Source: Bacillus sp. es.036 (GTDB lineage: Bacteria; Bacillota; Bacilli; Bacillales; Guptibacillaceae). Taken from it: 64,000 nt of DNA. The translations under genes and the position numbers were made by a program. Every line of letters begins with the position of its first letter. The first letter of the stretch is position 1. The notes below the pieces were generated by a model. That model was not told the origin of the DNA. It was given only the letters and a program-made list of their open reading frames with translations, and made no database searches. The stretch covers positions 1,798,001-1,862,000 of the forward strand of contig NZ_PDIZ01000001.1 in assembly GCF_002563635.1 (NCBI RefSeq), in the 5' to 3' direction. Below, in pieces: positions 18,767 through 28,276 of the stretch.

Positions 18767-19113
18767 CCCTTTGGTTTAAATAAAATGGCTACAATAAATC
18801 CAAAAACAATTGCAGAAGAAATACCTGCAGAGGTTAATTGAAAGATTCCCATTGCAATGCCAATGAAGCCGTGTTCTTCCCCTTGTTGCATAGCGCCATG
18901 GAGAAGTGAATGACCAAAGCTAGTAATAGGTACAGTCGCACCAGCTCCAGCAAATTCAATGAGGCGATCATAAATCCCAAATCCATCGAGCACGGCTCCT
19001 GCTACTACAAAAGAAGACATGACGTGAGCTGGAGTTAATCTGAAAATATCAAGTAATAATTGACCGATGACACAAATACCACCACCGACTGCAAAAGCGA
19101 TAAAATATTCCAC
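18763..19113 (-). CDS. spoVAEb: Stage V sporulation protein AEb
   Basis: A 116-residue membrane protein with about three to four hydrophobic helices and the segment [15 protein letters not shown], which is shared with SpoVAC (GAGSAVPVTGFANSI in this window). It is the SpoVAE membrane subunit of the dipicolinic acid channel. It starts one base over the spoVAD stop and overlaps spoVAEa. Confidence 0.95.
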   Translation of the reverse strand: MEYFIAFAVGGGICVIGQLLLDIFRLTPAHVMSSFVVAGAVLDGFGIYDRLIEFAGAGATVPITSFGHSLLHGAMQQGEEHGFIGIAMGIFQLTSAGISSAIVFGFIVAILFKPKG

Positions 19114-20126
19114 TATTCCACACCTCCAACTCGTTCAAATACGACCGCGTGAGCAATAGCAGGCATTGATTCTTTTTGCTGAACCATTACGGGACTATGC
19201 AAACATCCTGTTGCTGTAACAAGAATTTTGTTATAATTCCCCTTTTTTAGAAGGTCAATAAGGTGACCATATGTGACGACGGCAGAACAAGCACACCCAC
19301 TTCCACCAGCAAATACTTCTTTTTGATCTGGTCGGTAAATCATCAGCCCGCAATCATTATGATTGTTAGTAATGTCAAATCCTTTTTCACTTAACAAATC
19401 TCTTACAATCGGAGCTCCTACAGATGATAAGTCACCGGTAACGATAAGATCATACGCTGAAGGTTCAATATTTAAATCCGTAAAGTGAGTCGCTAGTGTA
19501 TCTGCTGCAGCTGGCGCCATTGCACTCCCCATATCAAATGGATCCTTTATTCCCCAATCCACCACTCGACCAATTGTTGCTGCGGAAATTCTTATATCCG
19601 ATGGTTCTTGACTAATTAATGCGGCACCTGCACCTGTAACAGTCGAGGTAGCCGTTCCAGGCTTTTGACCACCATATTCTGTTGGGTATCGAAATTGCCT
19701 TTCTGCTGTTGCATTATGACTACTTACTCCCGCAATAGCTTTATTAGCAAATCCACCTTCTACTAACGATGAAGCAATGGCTAGAGATTCCATCGAGGTA
19801 GAACATGCTCCAAAAACGCCAAGAAAAGGAATTTGATTTGTTCTAGCTGTATAAGTAGCACTAACAATTTGATTCAACAAATCACCTGCCACAAAAATGT
19901 CAACATCACTGTGGGTTAATTCCTTTTTTGATAAACAACTTTCTACCGCATCCTCTAATAACTTTCTTTCTGCCAATTCCCAATTATCCTGGTCACAATG
20001 AAGGTTACTATACGTGACATCAAACGAATCTCCAAACGGCCCCTCAGCTTCTTTAGGACCAACCGCTGTCCCTACAGACTGCAAAAAAACAGTAGAGAAC
20101 TCCCAAGTTTGTTTTCCTGACTTCAT
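19113..20126 (-). CDS. spoVAD: Stage V sporulation protein AD
   Basis: A 337-residue thiolase-fold protein without the full thiolase catalytic set. The segment [17 protein letters not shown] and later [12 protein letters not shown] are typical. SpoVAD is the dipicolinic-acid-binding subunit of the SpoVA complex (established in B. subtilis). It lies 13 bases after spoVAC. Length is as expected. Confidence 0.96.
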   Translation of the reverse strand: MKSGKQTWEFSTVFLQSVGTAVGPKEAEGPFGDSFDVTYSNLHCDQDNWELAERKLLEDAVESCLSKKELTHSDVDIFVAGDLLNQIVSATYTARTNQIPFLGVFGACSTSMESLAIASSLVEGGFANKAIAGVSSHNATAERQFRYPTEYGGQKPGTATSTVTGAGAALISQEPSDIRISAATIGRVVDWGIKDPFDMGSAMAPAAADTLATHFTDLNIEPSAYDLIVTGDLSSVGAPIVRDLLSEKGFDITNNHNDCGLMIYRPDQKEVFAGGSGCACSAVVTYGHLIDLLKKGNYNKILVTATGCLHSPVMVQQKESMPAIAHAVVFERVGGVE

Positions 20127-20139
20127 AACAATTCTCTCC

Positions 20140-20598
20140 TTATATCAGCGCTTTAAAGAGCATTCTGAGTATGCCGACAATGTATGCTGCAACAACACCA
20201 AACACGATGACCGAACCAGCAAGTTTGAACATGTTCGTTGCAATTCCAAGTACAATGCCCTCACTTTTATGTTCAAGAGCTGCGCTTGTAATTGAATTTG
20301 CAAAACCCGTTACAGGTACCGCAGAACCTGCACCTGCAAATTGTCCAATTTTGTCATACCAACCAAAAGCAGTTAAAAGCGCCGCGATAAGGATAAGTGT
20401 GGCAACCGTTGGATTTCCTGCATTTTCTTCTGAAAAGTTAAAGACGTTCATATAAAAATTCTGTACGCCCTGGCCAAACATACAAATAAATCCTCCTACA
20501 ACAAATGCTTTCACCACATTTAATAAATAAGGCGGTTTTGGCTGATAAGTTTTAATATTTTTTGTATATTGTTTCTGGTCGTTCAACGAATTTGCCAT
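20140..20598 (-). CDS. spoVAC: Stage V sporulation protein AC
   Basis: A 152-residue membrane protein with four or five hydrophobic segments and the SpoVAC/AE motif GAGSAVPVTGFANSI. SpoVAC forms a mechanosensitive-like channel that releases dipicolinic acid in germination (family knowledge). The ATG at 20598 overlaps the spoVAB stop by one base (TAATG) and has a GGAGG ribosome site; an upstream in-frame start is rejected. Confidence 0.96.
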   Translation of the reverse strand: MANSLNDQKQYTKNIKTYQPKPPYLLNVVKAFVVGGFICMFGQGVQNFYMNVFNFSEENAGNPTVATLILIAALLTAFGWYDKIGQFAGAGSAVPVTGFANSITSAALEHKSEGIVLGIATNMFKLAGSVIVFGVVAAYIVGILRMLFKALI

Positions 20599-21029
20599 TA
20601 TTTTAAACCTCCATTTACAAAAATTGTCCAATGAAACAATGATCCGAAAACCTTTCCTAACACAATGGCCATTAGTAAAAGCAAGATCTTATCGATAAAT
20701 CCAATTCGTTTCGTTAGTATAGGAAGAACGTTTAAAACTTCCGTTAAGGCAGCCGCTAACATACCAATAAACACTCCCGCTCCAAGTCCAATTGGGATAA
20801 CTACAAATTTAGGGAGGTTTAAAGTTGGGTTTCGTAAAGATAACCAGCTTGATACAATAGCCCCAATAATAATTCCCCATTCGTAAAAGCGAATAAGATG
20901 TAGAGTCTTTGATAGCTGTGTAAGACGGGGAATAATACCAAGAACCGAAAGAAAAGCAACGAACCCAGCTCCTACAGCAATTCCTTCCGCAAAACCAATA
21001 AGCATAACGAGTAGAAACTGAGCATTCAT
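20598..21029 (-). CDS. spoVAB: Stage V sporulation protein AB
   Basis: A 143-residue membrane protein with four hydrophobic helices, starting MNAQFLLVMLIGFAEG, a typical SpoVAB start. Its exact role in the SpoVA complex is not known. It overlaps the spoVAA stop by four bases (ATGA) and the spoVAC start by one base, so the operon is translationally coupled throughout. Confidence 0.94.
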   Translation of the reverse strand: MNAQFLLVMLIGFAEGIAVGAGFVAFLSVLGIIPRLTQLSKTLHLIRFYEWGIIIGAIVSSWLSLRNPTLNLPKFVVIPIGLGAGVFIGMLAAALTEVLNVLPILTKRIGFIDKILLLLMAIVLGKVFGSLFHWTIFVNGGLK

Positions 21030-21643
21030 GGTTTGTTATGACCATTCTCATCGTTTTCATGGACAATGACATATTGGTCAAGATCTTGTTGGTAATTAAA
21101 CATTTCTACTTCCAAAGGACTTGGCTCTTCATTAAATCGCTTTTTAAAAAGATGGTTAAAGAAGAGAACCATCCCGATTCCGAGACCAAATGAATAGGGC
21201 ACTTGCAGAAGCAAGGGCTTGGGATTATCAATTCCAGTCACAATTTTATAAATCTGTTGATGCACTTCTCTCATGCTGACATCTTCGTGGAAGTTCATGA
21301 TTGCGAGAGCAGCCCCAATAAATAATAAAAACCAGATAAACACAAAATAAACAGGTGCTAGTTTTTTCTTAGGATATTGAACTTCAACAATTGTTTGTGT
21401 AGGACCAACAACTTGAACCTCAATATGATTCATCACTTTTTGGATTGCTGTTATCACTTTCATTACATCGATAACAACCAAATTTTTATCTTCTTTTGTT
21501 ACCTGATAAATGGGGATTTTTTCTACTTTGGCACAATTCTTGTCTTCTCCTATTAACTGGGCAATATCTCCAATCAAAAGTTCTTTATTTGGGGGGACCT
21601 TCTTCTTCTGCCTTAGTCGAAGATAGATCATCTCATTTTCCAT
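21026..21643 (-). CDS. spoVAA: Stage V sporulation protein AA
   Basis: A 205-residue protein with a cytoplasmic N-terminal domain (about 1-95) and two membrane segments (about 97-115 and 150-167), matching SpoVAA. It is the first gene of the spoVA operon. AGGAGG lies 9 bases upstream of the ATG, and a near-consensus sigma-G promoter lies 40-70 bases upstream. Confidence 0.95.
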   Translation of the reverse strand: MENEMIYLRLRQKKKVPPNKELLIGDIAQLIGEDKNCAKVEKIPIYQVTKEDKNLVVIDVMKVITAIQKVMNHIEVQVVGPTQTIVEVQYPKKKLAPVYFVFIWFLLFIGAALAIMNFHEDVSMREVHQQIYKIVTGIDNPKPLLLQVPYSFGLGIGMVLFFNHLFKKRFNEEPSPLEVEMFNYQQDLDQYVIVHENDENGHNKP

Positions 21644-21680
21644 GGTCCTCCACCTCCTTATTCAAGGGGCATATTGGTTA

Positions 21681-21710
21681 TAGTATGTTTCTACCAAATC
21701 ACTCTCATTC
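21681..21710 (-). promoter_or_regulatory. Sigma-G promoter of the spoVA operon
   Basis: The minus strand reads GAATG, an 18-base spacer, then CATACTA. Both elements match the sigma-G consensus (GHATR, CATNHTA) exactly with the preferred spacing. The spoVA operon is sigma-G dependent in B. subtilis, as expected for forespore expression. Confidence 0.85.
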
Positions 21711-21778
21711 TCGTGCTACATAAGTACCATTAATTCCCTAAAGCGAATTGGACATTCATTCTTATCACTTCTCTTTTT

Positions 21779-21822
21779 AAACACAAAAAGAACAGATGAG
21801 TTATTTACTCATCTGTTCTTTT
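21779..21822 (-). terminator. Terminator of the spoIIA-sigF operon
   Basis: A perfect 16-bp stem (21786-21801 with 21807-21822) with a TATTT loop is followed by TTTTTGTGTTT on the minus strand. The TAA stop of sigF lies inside the loop. Confidence 0.9.
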
Positions 21823-22556
21823 ATTTGTTTTAAAATCTTCTTTTCTAATCTCGAAACTTGAACTTGAGAAATGCCAAGGCGTTCCGCTACTTCAGACTGG
21901 GTTTGATCTTTGTAGTACCTTAAATAAACGATTAACCTTTCTCTCGTATCAAGATACTGAAGTGCTTCCTTTAGAGCTAATTTATCAAACCAGGCTGTGT
22001 CCGTGTTATCAGCAATTTGATCTAAAAGTGTAATTGGATCTCCATCGTTTTCATAAACAGTTTCGTGTATGGAAGAAGGAGCTCGTACCGCTTCTTGAGC
22101 CAGAACAACCTCTTCTGGTGTGACCTCGATTCGTTCTGCAATTTCATTTACTGTTGGCGTTCTTCCAAGGGTTTTGGATAGCTCATCTTTTGCTTTCCGT
22201 ACTTTATTTCCCGTTTCTTTAAGAGACCGACTCACTTTCACAGTCCCATCATCACGTATAAAACGCTGGATTTCTCCGATAATCATCGGAACTGCATATG
22301 TGGAGAATTTAACATCGTAACTTAAATCAAATTTATCAACAGACTTTAGCAGACCGATACACCCGATCTGAAAGAGATCATCCGCTTCATACCCTCTATT
22401 TAGAAATCGTTGTACAACTGACCAAACGAGGCGCATATTCTTTTCAACAATAAGATCTCGCGCTGCCTGGTCTCCATCCTGGCTGTGTTTGATCAATTCC
22501 TTCACTTCATCAGGCTTTAGTTGCGACTGCTTCCCTTTTCTAACCTCCACGTCCAT
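21801..22556 (-). CDS. sigF: RNA polymerase sporulation sigma factor SigF
   Basis: A 251-residue sigma-70 factor with regions 2 (EKNMRLVWSVVQRF...DDLFQIGCIGLLKSVDKFD), 3 and 4 (SQSEVAERLGISQVQVSRLEKK). SigF is the first forespore-specific sigma factor and is held inactive by SpoIIAB (established). GGGGA lies 7 bases ahead of the ATG. It is the last gene of spoIIAA-spoIIAB-sigF. Confidence 0.97.
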   Translation of the reverse strand: MDVEVRKGKQSQLKPDEVKELIKHSQDGDQAARDLIVEKNMRLVWSVVQRFLNRGYEADDLFQIGCIGLLKSVDKFDLSYDVKFSTYAVPMIIGEIQRFIRDDGTVKVSRSLKETGNKVRKAKDELSKTLGRTPTVNEIAERIEVTPEEVVLAQEAVRAPSSIHETVYENDGDPITLLDQIADNTDTAWFDKLALKEALQYLDTRERLIVYLRYYKDQTQSEVAERLGISQVQVSRLEKKILKQIKEQMSK

Positions 22557-22568
22557 ATGCAGGTCCCC

Positions 22569-23009
22569 TTAATTACATAACGCTTTATTTTTTGATAGGT
22601 ACTTCATTAAGTGAATCGTTGTTCCCTGTCCACTAGCCGATTCCACTTTAACCTCATCCATAAAATTTTCCATAATTGTGAATCCCATACCTGATCTTTC
22701 TAATTCAGGCTTTGAGGTATATAGTGGCTGTCTTGCCTCCTCAAGGTCTAGAATACCAACACCATGATCACGAATCGTTAAATTAACCGTATCGTCATTT
22801 AACTCCACAGAAATATAAACCTTTTCTTCTCCGTTTTGCTCATATCCATGAATAATGGCATTCGTAACAGCCTCTGAAACAACAGTTTTGATCTCGGTTA
22901 ATTCATCGACAGTAGGATCAAGCTGAGCAATAAAAGCAGCAACCGTTACACGAGCGAAAGATTCATTTTGACTAAGCGCAGAAAATTCTAATTCCATTCG
23001 ATTTCTCAT
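22569..23009 (-). CDS. spoIIAB: Anti-sigma-F factor and serine kinase SpoIIAB
   Basis: A 146-residue GHKL-fold protein. The N box contains Glu46 and Asn50 in [12 protein letters not shown] and the G1 box is DHGVGI. It binds SigF and also phosphorylates SpoIIAA using ATP. It begins at the spoIIAA stop (one-base overlap), so synthesis of the partner proteins is coupled, and ends 12 bases before sigF. Confidence 0.97.
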   Translation of the reverse strand: MRNRMELEFSALSQNESFARVTVAAFIAQLDPTVDELTEIKTVVSEAVTNAIIHGYEQNGEEKVYISVELNDDTVNLTIRDHGVGILDLEEARQPLYTSKPELERSGMGFTIMENFMDEVKVESASGQGTTIHLMKYLSKNKALCN

Positions 23010-23359
23010 TATGCCACCCCCAAAGTTGCGAGAGCATGCTGTTCGTCAGCTTCTAGTCTCACGATTTTAAAGAGTCCAGACATTTCAAACAAACGCTTAA
23101 CAGGGGGGGAAATCGAGCAGACAACCATTTCTCCACCAAAACTTTTCACTTTATTGTAACGGCCTAGAACAACACCAAGACCAGAACTATCCATAAAAGA
23201 TAGTCCTTCGAGACTAAGTACAATATGCTCAATTTTACGTTCTTCAATAATCGTATCTACCCTGTCTCTTAGTTCTTCTGACGTATGATGATCCAACTCT
23301 CCATCAAGTCGAATCAAAAGAACGGGATGTCTCACTTCAAGATTGATCGAAAGACTCAC
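23009..23359 (-). CDS. spoIIAA: Anti-anti-sigma factor SpoIIAA
   Basis: A 116-residue STAS-domain protein. The phosphorylation site is in [10 protein letters not shown] (Ser58, as in B. subtilis). Unphosphorylated SpoIIAA captures SpoIIAB and frees SigF. The start is GTG with AGGAGG 8-9 bases upstream. No terminator separates it from dacF upstream, so dacF transcripts can read through into this operon. Confidence 0.97.
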   Translation of the reverse strand: MSLSINLEVRHPVLLIRLDGELDHHTSEELRDRVDTIIEERKIEHIVLSLEGLSFMDSSGLGVVLGRYNKVKSFGGEMVVCSISPPVKRLFEMSGLFKIVRLEADEQHALATLGVA

Positions 23360-23389
23360 GTAACATTCCTCCTCATGTTTGCTTGTGAG

Positions 23390-23420
23390 TTTTTTCTCTC
23401 TTTACAGGGTTAATTCCTTC
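23390..23420 (-). promoter_or_regulatory. Candidate sigma-H promoter of spoIIAA
   Basis: The minus strand has GAAGGAATT, an exact match to the sigma-H -35 consensus, 12-13 bases before a weaker GAGAAAAA -10. The spoIIA operon is sigma-H/Spo0A controlled in B. subtilis. The -10 match is imperfect, so this is a candidate only. Confidence 0.45.
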
Positions 23421-23459
23421 TTCCTGACAAAACTAGTGTTGATTCGATGAAAGTGGTGA

Positions 23460-24638
23460 TCACTTGACAGTTTGGGTAGGTGCTTTGGCGAACTGCGCCG
23501 CCGTTCGTTTCATCAGTTGCCACCAGGAAGCTTTGTTTATATTTTCCGCAGATATAACGGGGGAGGTTGCCGTCACATGCCCGTCAATTTTCACTGACAG
23601 CTCACCCACCTCTTCCCCTTGCTTTACAGGCGTTTCAATATCCTTTTTGATTTTAATACTCGTTGTTATATCACCGTTTTCCTGGCCTTTTTTTAGTAAA
23701 ACAGAGACACGCTCAGAAGTGACAACAGACATAGAAGACTGATCTCCTTTATTTACTTTCACTTCTGTGACAACGTTGTTACGATCGAATAGTTTTTGGG
23801 TTTTGTATTGAGAAAACGCATAATCAAACAGTTTTGTAATCTCAGCATTACGTACTTTTGGAGTAGGAGCACCCATGACGACGGCAACAACTCGCATGTC
23901 ATCTCGCTTTGCTGTAGCAGTAAGACAATATTTTGCTTCACTTGTAAATCCAGTCTTTAAACCATCAACACCAGGATAAAATTTAACAAGTTTATTTGTG
24001 TTAACAAGCCAGAATTTTTTATCTGTATCCTGCCTTAAATAGTCTTCATACAAGCCAGTATATGTTGTAATCAATTCATATTTAAGGAGCTCTTTCGCCA
24101 TTAATGCCATATCATTTGCTGTTGAGTAATGATCTTCCGCAGGCAAACCAGTCGGATTAACAAAATGGGTATGACTAAGACCCATTGATTCCGCTTTGTC
24201 ATTCATTAACTTAACAAATTCTTCTTCCGAACCAGCGATCGCTTCTGCCATTGCAACAGAAGCATCATTACCAGAAGCGATTGCGATGCCTTTCAGCATA
24301 TCGTTAACAGTCATTTCCTCTCCTGCTTCAAGGAAAATCTGCGAACCACCCATTGATGCAGCATATTCACTTGCTCTTACCTTCTGATCAAGGCTTATTT
24401 TGCCACTTTCTATCGCTTCCATAATTAAGATCATCGTCATGATTTTTGTCATACTCGCAGGAGGAAGCTTTTTATCACTATCTTTTTCAAACAATACTTC
24501 ACCTGTATCTCGCTCAATCAGAATTGCAGAAGAAGAATTCTCTGCGATTTTTAGCTTTGCTTCTTCAGCATGGGTAAAAGAAGGAACAAGTAGGGTTCCT
24601 CCCAGCAAGAAGGCGAGCGCTGTTGCAACAACTTTCAT
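23460..24638 (-). CDS. dacF: D-alanyl-D-alanine carboxypeptidase DacF
   Basis: A 392-residue penicillin-binding protein with signal peptide (cleaved near THA-E) and motifs S62-M-T-K65, S122-G-N and K228-T-G. It trims peptidoglycan stem peptides; DacF is made in the forespore and adjusts cortex cross-linking. The ATG at 24638 has GGAGG at 8 bases; the upstream in-frame extension overlaps the promoter and is rejected. It precedes spoIIAA, the conserved order, and has its own sigma-F promoter. Confidence 0.94.
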   Translation of the reverse strand: MKVVATALAFLLGGTLLVPSFTHAEEAKLKIAENSSSAILIERDTGEVLFEKDSDKKLPPASMTKIMTMILIMEAIESGKISLDQKVRASEYAASMGGSQIFLEAGEEMTVNDMLKGIAIASGNDASVAMAEAIAGSEEEFVKLMNDKAESMGLSHTHFVNPTGLPAEDHYSTANDMALMAKELLKYELITTYTGLYEDYLRQDTDKKFWLVNTNKLVKFYPGVDGLKTGFTSEAKYCLTATAKRDDMRVVAVVMGAPTPKVRNAEITKLFDYAFSQYKTQKLFDRNNVVTEVKVNKGDQSSMSVVTSERVSVLLKKGQENGDITTSIKIKKDIETPVKQGEEVGELSVKIDGHVTATSPVISAENINKASWWQLMKRTAAQFAKAPTQTVK

Positions 24639-24665
24639 TGGTGATCCCTCCATTCTTAGTATTAC

Positions 24666-24695
24666 AAGGATTTCCAACATGTTGGAAAAATATAC
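24666..24695 (-). promoter_or_regulatory. Sigma-F promoter of dacF
   Basis: The minus strand reads GTATA, a 15-base spacer, then GGAAATCCTT. The -35 is a perfect match to the sigma-F consensus GYWTA and the -10 matches nine of ten positions of GGNRANAHTW. It starts transcription about 20 bases ahead of the dacF start codon. Confidence 0.8.
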
Positions 24696-24733
24696 GAATT
24701 CTTGATCCTCCAAACGGATATCATCAATAAACG

Positions 24734-24766
24734 CAAAAAAAAGAAGCCTCAAATTGAGACTCCTTC
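24734..24766 (-). terminator. Terminator after pdp
   Basis: An imperfect 12-bp stem AAGGAGTCTCAA/TTGAGGCTTCTT (two G-U pairs) is followed by a T run on the minus strand, 20 bases after the pdp stop. Confidence 0.75.
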
Positions 24767-24786
24767 AAAGGATAACGAAGCATTAT

Positions 24787-26088
24787 TTAGTTAATCACTT
24801 TATATATAAGTTGAGGTTTTTCAGTAGCTTGTTTAGAAACCGTGTACGCTTCATTAATCTTATTGATCGAGTTTTGAACGTCTTCTTCATCGCTGTGAAG
24901 AACAACAAGCGCTTCACCTTTCTCTACTTTGTCGCCAACTTTTTTCTTAAGTGTAATTCCTACACCGTGGTTAATTTGATCGTCCTTGGTTGCTCTTCCT
25001 GCCCCAAGGTACATAGCTGCCACGCCAACTGATTCAGCATCAATTTCCGTAACGTATCCGTCTTGCTGTGCCGTTACTTCAATATCATGTTTTGCTTGCG
25101 GCAATTTAGAAAGGTCATCAATGACACTAACATCTCCACCTTGAGCTTGAACGAGCGTTCTAAATGATTCAAACGCCTTCCCATTTTGTAAATTTTCTTC
25201 AAGGGTTTTATACGCTGTCTCAAAATCATCAAATGCACCAGCAATAACTGTCATATGAGAAGCAAGTTCGAGAGATAGAAGACGGAGATCCTCAATATTC
25301 TCTCCTTGAAGAACCTGACATGCTTCACGTACTTCATTGGCATTCCCTACTTCAAAACCAAGCGGTTGACTCATGTCGCTAATCACCGCTACTGTGTTTC
25401 TACCGAGGTTGTTTCCGATATTAACCATTTCTCTAGCAAGCGCTTCAGAATCTTCTAGTTTCTTCATAAATGCACCAGAGCCAGTCTTCACATCAAGAAC
25501 GATTCCATCCGCTCCCGAAGCTAGCTTTTTACTCATGATTGAGCCTGCGATTAGAGGAATCGAATCAACAGTCGCTGTCACATCGCGCAATGCATACAAT
25601 TTTTTGTCAGCAGGAGCAAGATTGCCCGTTTGTCCTGCTACAGATAGTTTGTGTGTATTGACATTACTAACAAACTCTTCCTTTGTCATTTCAATATGGA
25701 AGCCTTTAATGGACTCAAGCTTGTCTAGTGTACCACCAGTGTGCCCTAAACCTCTCCCAGACATTTTAGCTACCGGGACACCAACAGACGCTACCAGTGG
25801 ACCAACAATAAATGTTGTCTTGTCACCTACGCCGCCCGTAGAGTGCTTGTCCACTTTGTGTCCTTTAATAGCAGACAGATCAATCGTTTCTCCGGACTCC
25901 ACCATTGCCTGAGTAAGCAATGCTGTTTCATTTGATTTCATTCCATTGAAATAAATCGCCATCATTAAAGCAGATGCCTGGTAATCAGGGATGTCGCCTT
26001 TTGTATAACCTTCAATAAAGAAATTGATTTCTTCTTTCGTCAATTCTTTTCCATTTCGTTTTTTCTGAATAACATCAACCATTCTCAT
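24787..26088 (-). CDS. pdp: Pyrimidine-nucleoside phosphorylase
   Basis: A 433-residue enzyme of the thymidine/pyrimidine nucleoside phosphorylase family. The glycine-rich [12 protein letters not shown] phosphate loop and [13 protein letters not shown] signature are present. It splits uridine, deoxyuridine and thymidine with phosphate. It forms an operon with punA (21 bases upstream) and deoB, so the deoxyribose/ribose 1-phosphate it makes is passed to phosphopentomutase. AAGGAG precedes the ATG. Confidence 0.96.
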   Translation of the reverse strand: MRMVDVIQKKRNGKELTKEEINFFIEGYTKGDIPDYQASALMMAIYFNGMKSNETALLTQAMVESGETIDLSAIKGHKVDKHSTGGVGDKTTFIVGPLVASVGVPVAKMSGRGLGHTGGTLDKLESIKGFHIEMTKEEFVSNVNTHKLSVAGQTGNLAPADKKLYALRDVTATVDSIPLIAGSIMSKKLASGADGIVLDVKTGSGAFMKKLEDSEALAREMVNIGNNLGRNTVAVISDMSQPLGFEVGNANEVREACQVLQGENIEDLRLLSLELASHMTVIAGAFDDFETAYKTLEENLQNGKAFESFRTLVQAQGGDVSVIDDLSKLPQAKHDIEVTAQQDGYVTEIDAESVGVAAMYLGAGRATKDDQINHGVGITLKKKVGDKVEKGEALVVLHSDEEDVQNSINKINEAYTVSKQATEKPQLIYKVIN

Positions 26089-26109
26089 TTAATCGCTCTC
26101 CTTTGTGTC

Positions 26110-26934
26110 TTAACCCATTTTACTTACAATTGTTTTAACTAAAAGCAGAAAGTTCGACTTTACCTTCTCCGTTGTTTCAATCACTTCGTCATGATGAAGT
26201 GGTTGATCGAGGATTCCAGCTGCCATATTTGAAATACAAGAGATTCCAAGTACATCCATGCCTGCGTGTCTTGCAATAATAACCTCTGGTACAGTCGACA
26301 TACCTACTGCATCGCCACCCAATGTACGCAGCATGCGCACCTCTGCTGGGGTTTCATAAGTTGGTCCGGTATTTCCGACATATACTCCAGATTGTAGTTT
26401 CATTCCAAGTTCTGTTGCCGTATCTTGTGCTAAATGTTGAAGATCCATTGAATAAGCGGTAGACATATCCGGGAAACGTGGTCCAAACTCATTGCTATTT
26501 GGTCCAATTAATGGATTTGTCCCAAAGTTATTAATGTGATCAGCAATAACCATTAAATCTCCAGGTTGGAACTCTTCATTTATACCACCTGCAGCATTCG
26601 TTACGATTACTTTTAGAATCCCAAGTTCTTTCATCACTCGAACGGGGAATGTTACTTTATCCATTGAATAACCTTCATAAAAGTGAAAACGCCCCTGCAT
26701 GGCTGCTACTGCTTTTCCATTTAACGTTCCGAATACAAATTGTCCAGCGTGCCCTTCTACTGTTGAGACGGGGAAATTCGGAATGTCACTATAGGGGATT
26801 TGGACAGGGTTTTCAATTTCTTCAGCCAGTACACCAAGACCAGAACCTAAGATCAGCCCGATTTCTGGACGAAACTCTCCAACTTGACTTTGTATATAGG
26901 ATGATGCATCTTGGATTTCTTGTTTAATTGTCAT
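26110..26934 (-). CDS. punA: Purine-nucleoside phosphorylase (PunA/PupG, trimeric type)
   Basis: A 274-residue enzyme of the PNP/MTAP family. Motifs include LILGSGLGVLAEE, GRFHFYEGY, NAAGGINEEFQPGDLM and ETPAEVRMLRTLGGDAVGMSTVPE. It phosphorolyses guanosine and inosine-type nucleosides. It lies 21 bases after deoB and before pdp, in a nucleoside salvage operon. Confidence 0.96.
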   Translation of the reverse strand: MTIKQEIQDASSYIQSQVGEFRPEIGLILGSGLGVLAEEIENPVQIPYSDIPNFPVSTVEGHAGQFVFGTLNGKAVAAMQGRFHFYEGYSMDKVTFPVRVMKELGILKVIVTNAAGGINEEFQPGDLMVIADHINNFGTNPLIGPNSNEFGPRFPDMSTAYSMDLQHLAQDTATELGMKLQSGVYVGNTGPTYETPAEVRMLRTLGGDAVGMSTVPEVIIARHAGMDVLGISCISNMAAGILDQPLHHDEVIETTEKVKSNFLLLVKTIVSKMG

Positions 26935-26955
26935 TTTCGTTCCTCCTCTTGATTC

Positions 26956-28134
26956 TTAAAGCTTTTTAAGAAAGCTTGTCCCGTGTTTTGGTAACGTTAC
27001 ATCAAAATTATCCGCAATTGTTGCTCCAATATCAGCAAATGTGTCACGAATACCGAGATCTACTGCTTCTTTTATCCCTTTATGGTAGGCAAGTAATGGA
27101 ACATATTCACGTGTATGATCTGTTCCATGATGAATTGGATCATTCCCATGATCGGCTGTGATCAATAACAAATCATCTTCTTCCATTCGATCGAGAACTT
27201 CCGTTAATCTCTCGTCATACTCTTCTAGCGCTTCACCATAACCTTGCGGGTCTCTTCTATGCCCATATAATGCATCAAAGTCGACGAGGTTTAGGAAGCT
27301 GATTCCTTCAAATTGCATTTGTTGAGTTTCAAACAACTTATCCATGCCGTCCATATTTGATTTCGTACGAAGAGACTTTGTTACACCTTCTTCGTCATAA
27401 ATATCTGAAATCTTTCCGATTGCAATAACGTCTTTCCCATTGTCTTTTAATTCATTCATAACCGTATGTCCAAACGGCTTAAGCGCATAATCATGGCGAT
27501 TGGAAGTGCGTTTAAAGTCGCCTGGCTCACCTAGAAATGGCCTTGCGATTACTCTCCCAACCATATATTCTTCTGCCTTCGTCATTTCTCTTGCAATCTC
27601 ACAAATATGATAAAGTTCATCAAGTGGCACAACATCTTCGTGTGCAGCGATTTGCAATACAGAATCTGCCGAAGTATATACGATAAGTGCGCCTGTTTTG
27701 ACATGTTCCTCGCCAAGTTCTACTAAAATTTCCGTACCTGAGGCAGGTTTATTTCCAATAATCTTTCTTCCAGTTCTATTTTCAAGTTCTGAAATGAGCT
27801 TATCAGGAAAACCTTCAGGAAACGTACGGAACGGTTGTTCAATATGAAGGCCCATGATCTCCCAGTGTCCAGTCATCGTATCTTTACCGTTCGAGGCTTC
27901 CATCATTTTAGTATAATGTGCCATAGGCTTCTCAACGCTCGAGACGCCATTAAGTTCACGAATATTACCAAGACCTAACTTTTCCATATTCGGCATCTTG
28001 AGGCCATTCATATGGTCGGCAATATGCCCCAATGTATCTGCACCTAGATCATCAAATTGTTCAGCATCCGGTGCTTCACCGATTCCTACTGAATCCATTA
28101 CAACTAAAAATACTCTTTTAAAACGTTTCGTCAT
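26956..28134 (-). CDS. deoB: Phosphopentomutase
   Basis: A 392-residue metalloenzyme of the alkaline phosphatase superfamily. The N-terminal metal site [14 protein letters not shown], the DTLGH motif and C-terminal [15 protein letters not shown] are present. It interconverts ribose/deoxyribose 1- and 5-phosphates, joining the nucleoside phosphorylases downstream to central metabolism. First gene of the operon; GAGGAGG precedes the ATG. A cre-like sequence lies 70 bases upstream. Confidence 0.96.
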   Translation of the reverse strand: MTKRFKRVFLVVMDSVGIGEAPDAEQFDDLGADTLGHIADHMNGLKMPNMEKLGLGNIRELNGVSSVEKPMAHYTKMMEASNGKDTMTGHWEIMGLHIEQPFRTFPEGFPDKLISELENRTGRKIIGNKPASGTEILVELGEEHVKTGALIVYTSADSVLQIAAHEDVVPLDELYHICEIAREMTKAEEYMVGRVIARPFLGEPGDFKRTSNRHDYALKPFGHTVMNELKDNGKDVIAIGKISDIYDEEGVTKSLRTKSNMDGMDKLFETQQMQFEGISFLNLVDFDALYGHRRDPQGYGEALEEYDERLTEVLDRMEEDDLLLITADHGNDPIHHGTDHTREYVPLLAYHKGIKEAVDLGIRDTFADIGATIADNFDVTLPKHGTSFLKKL

Positions 28135-28202
28135 GTTTATCCTCCTCGTTCATTATCCATTCAAGATTATTATTCCCTTGAAAAAAACAAAAAACACATA
28201 TG

Positions 28203-28216
28203 TGAATGCGTTTACG
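28203..28216 (-). promoter_or_regulatory. Candidate cre (CcpA) site upstream of deoB
   Basis: CGTAAACGCATTCA on the minus strand matches 12 of 14 positions of the cre consensus TGWAANCGNTNWCA and lies 70-80 bases ahead of deoB. Catabolite control of nucleoside catabolism is plausible. Confidence 0.45.
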
Positions 28217-28228
28217 AAAGCAGAAAAA

Positions 28229-28253
28229 AGAAAAAATCTGGCCAAAGACCAGA
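28229..28253 (-). terminator. Terminator after xerD
   Basis: A 7-bp stem TCTGGTC/GGCCAGA (one G-U pair) with a TTT loop is followed by six T residues on the minus strand, 24 bases after the xerD stop. Confidence 0.75.
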
Positions 28254-28276
28254 CCTCTTTCTGGAGAGTGCCTTTA

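Noticed and set aside
25373-25912. A 179-codon plus-strand frame opposite pdp
   Set aside because: It lies opposite a strongly conserved enzyme gene, and the frame is long only because of biased codon use on the real strand.
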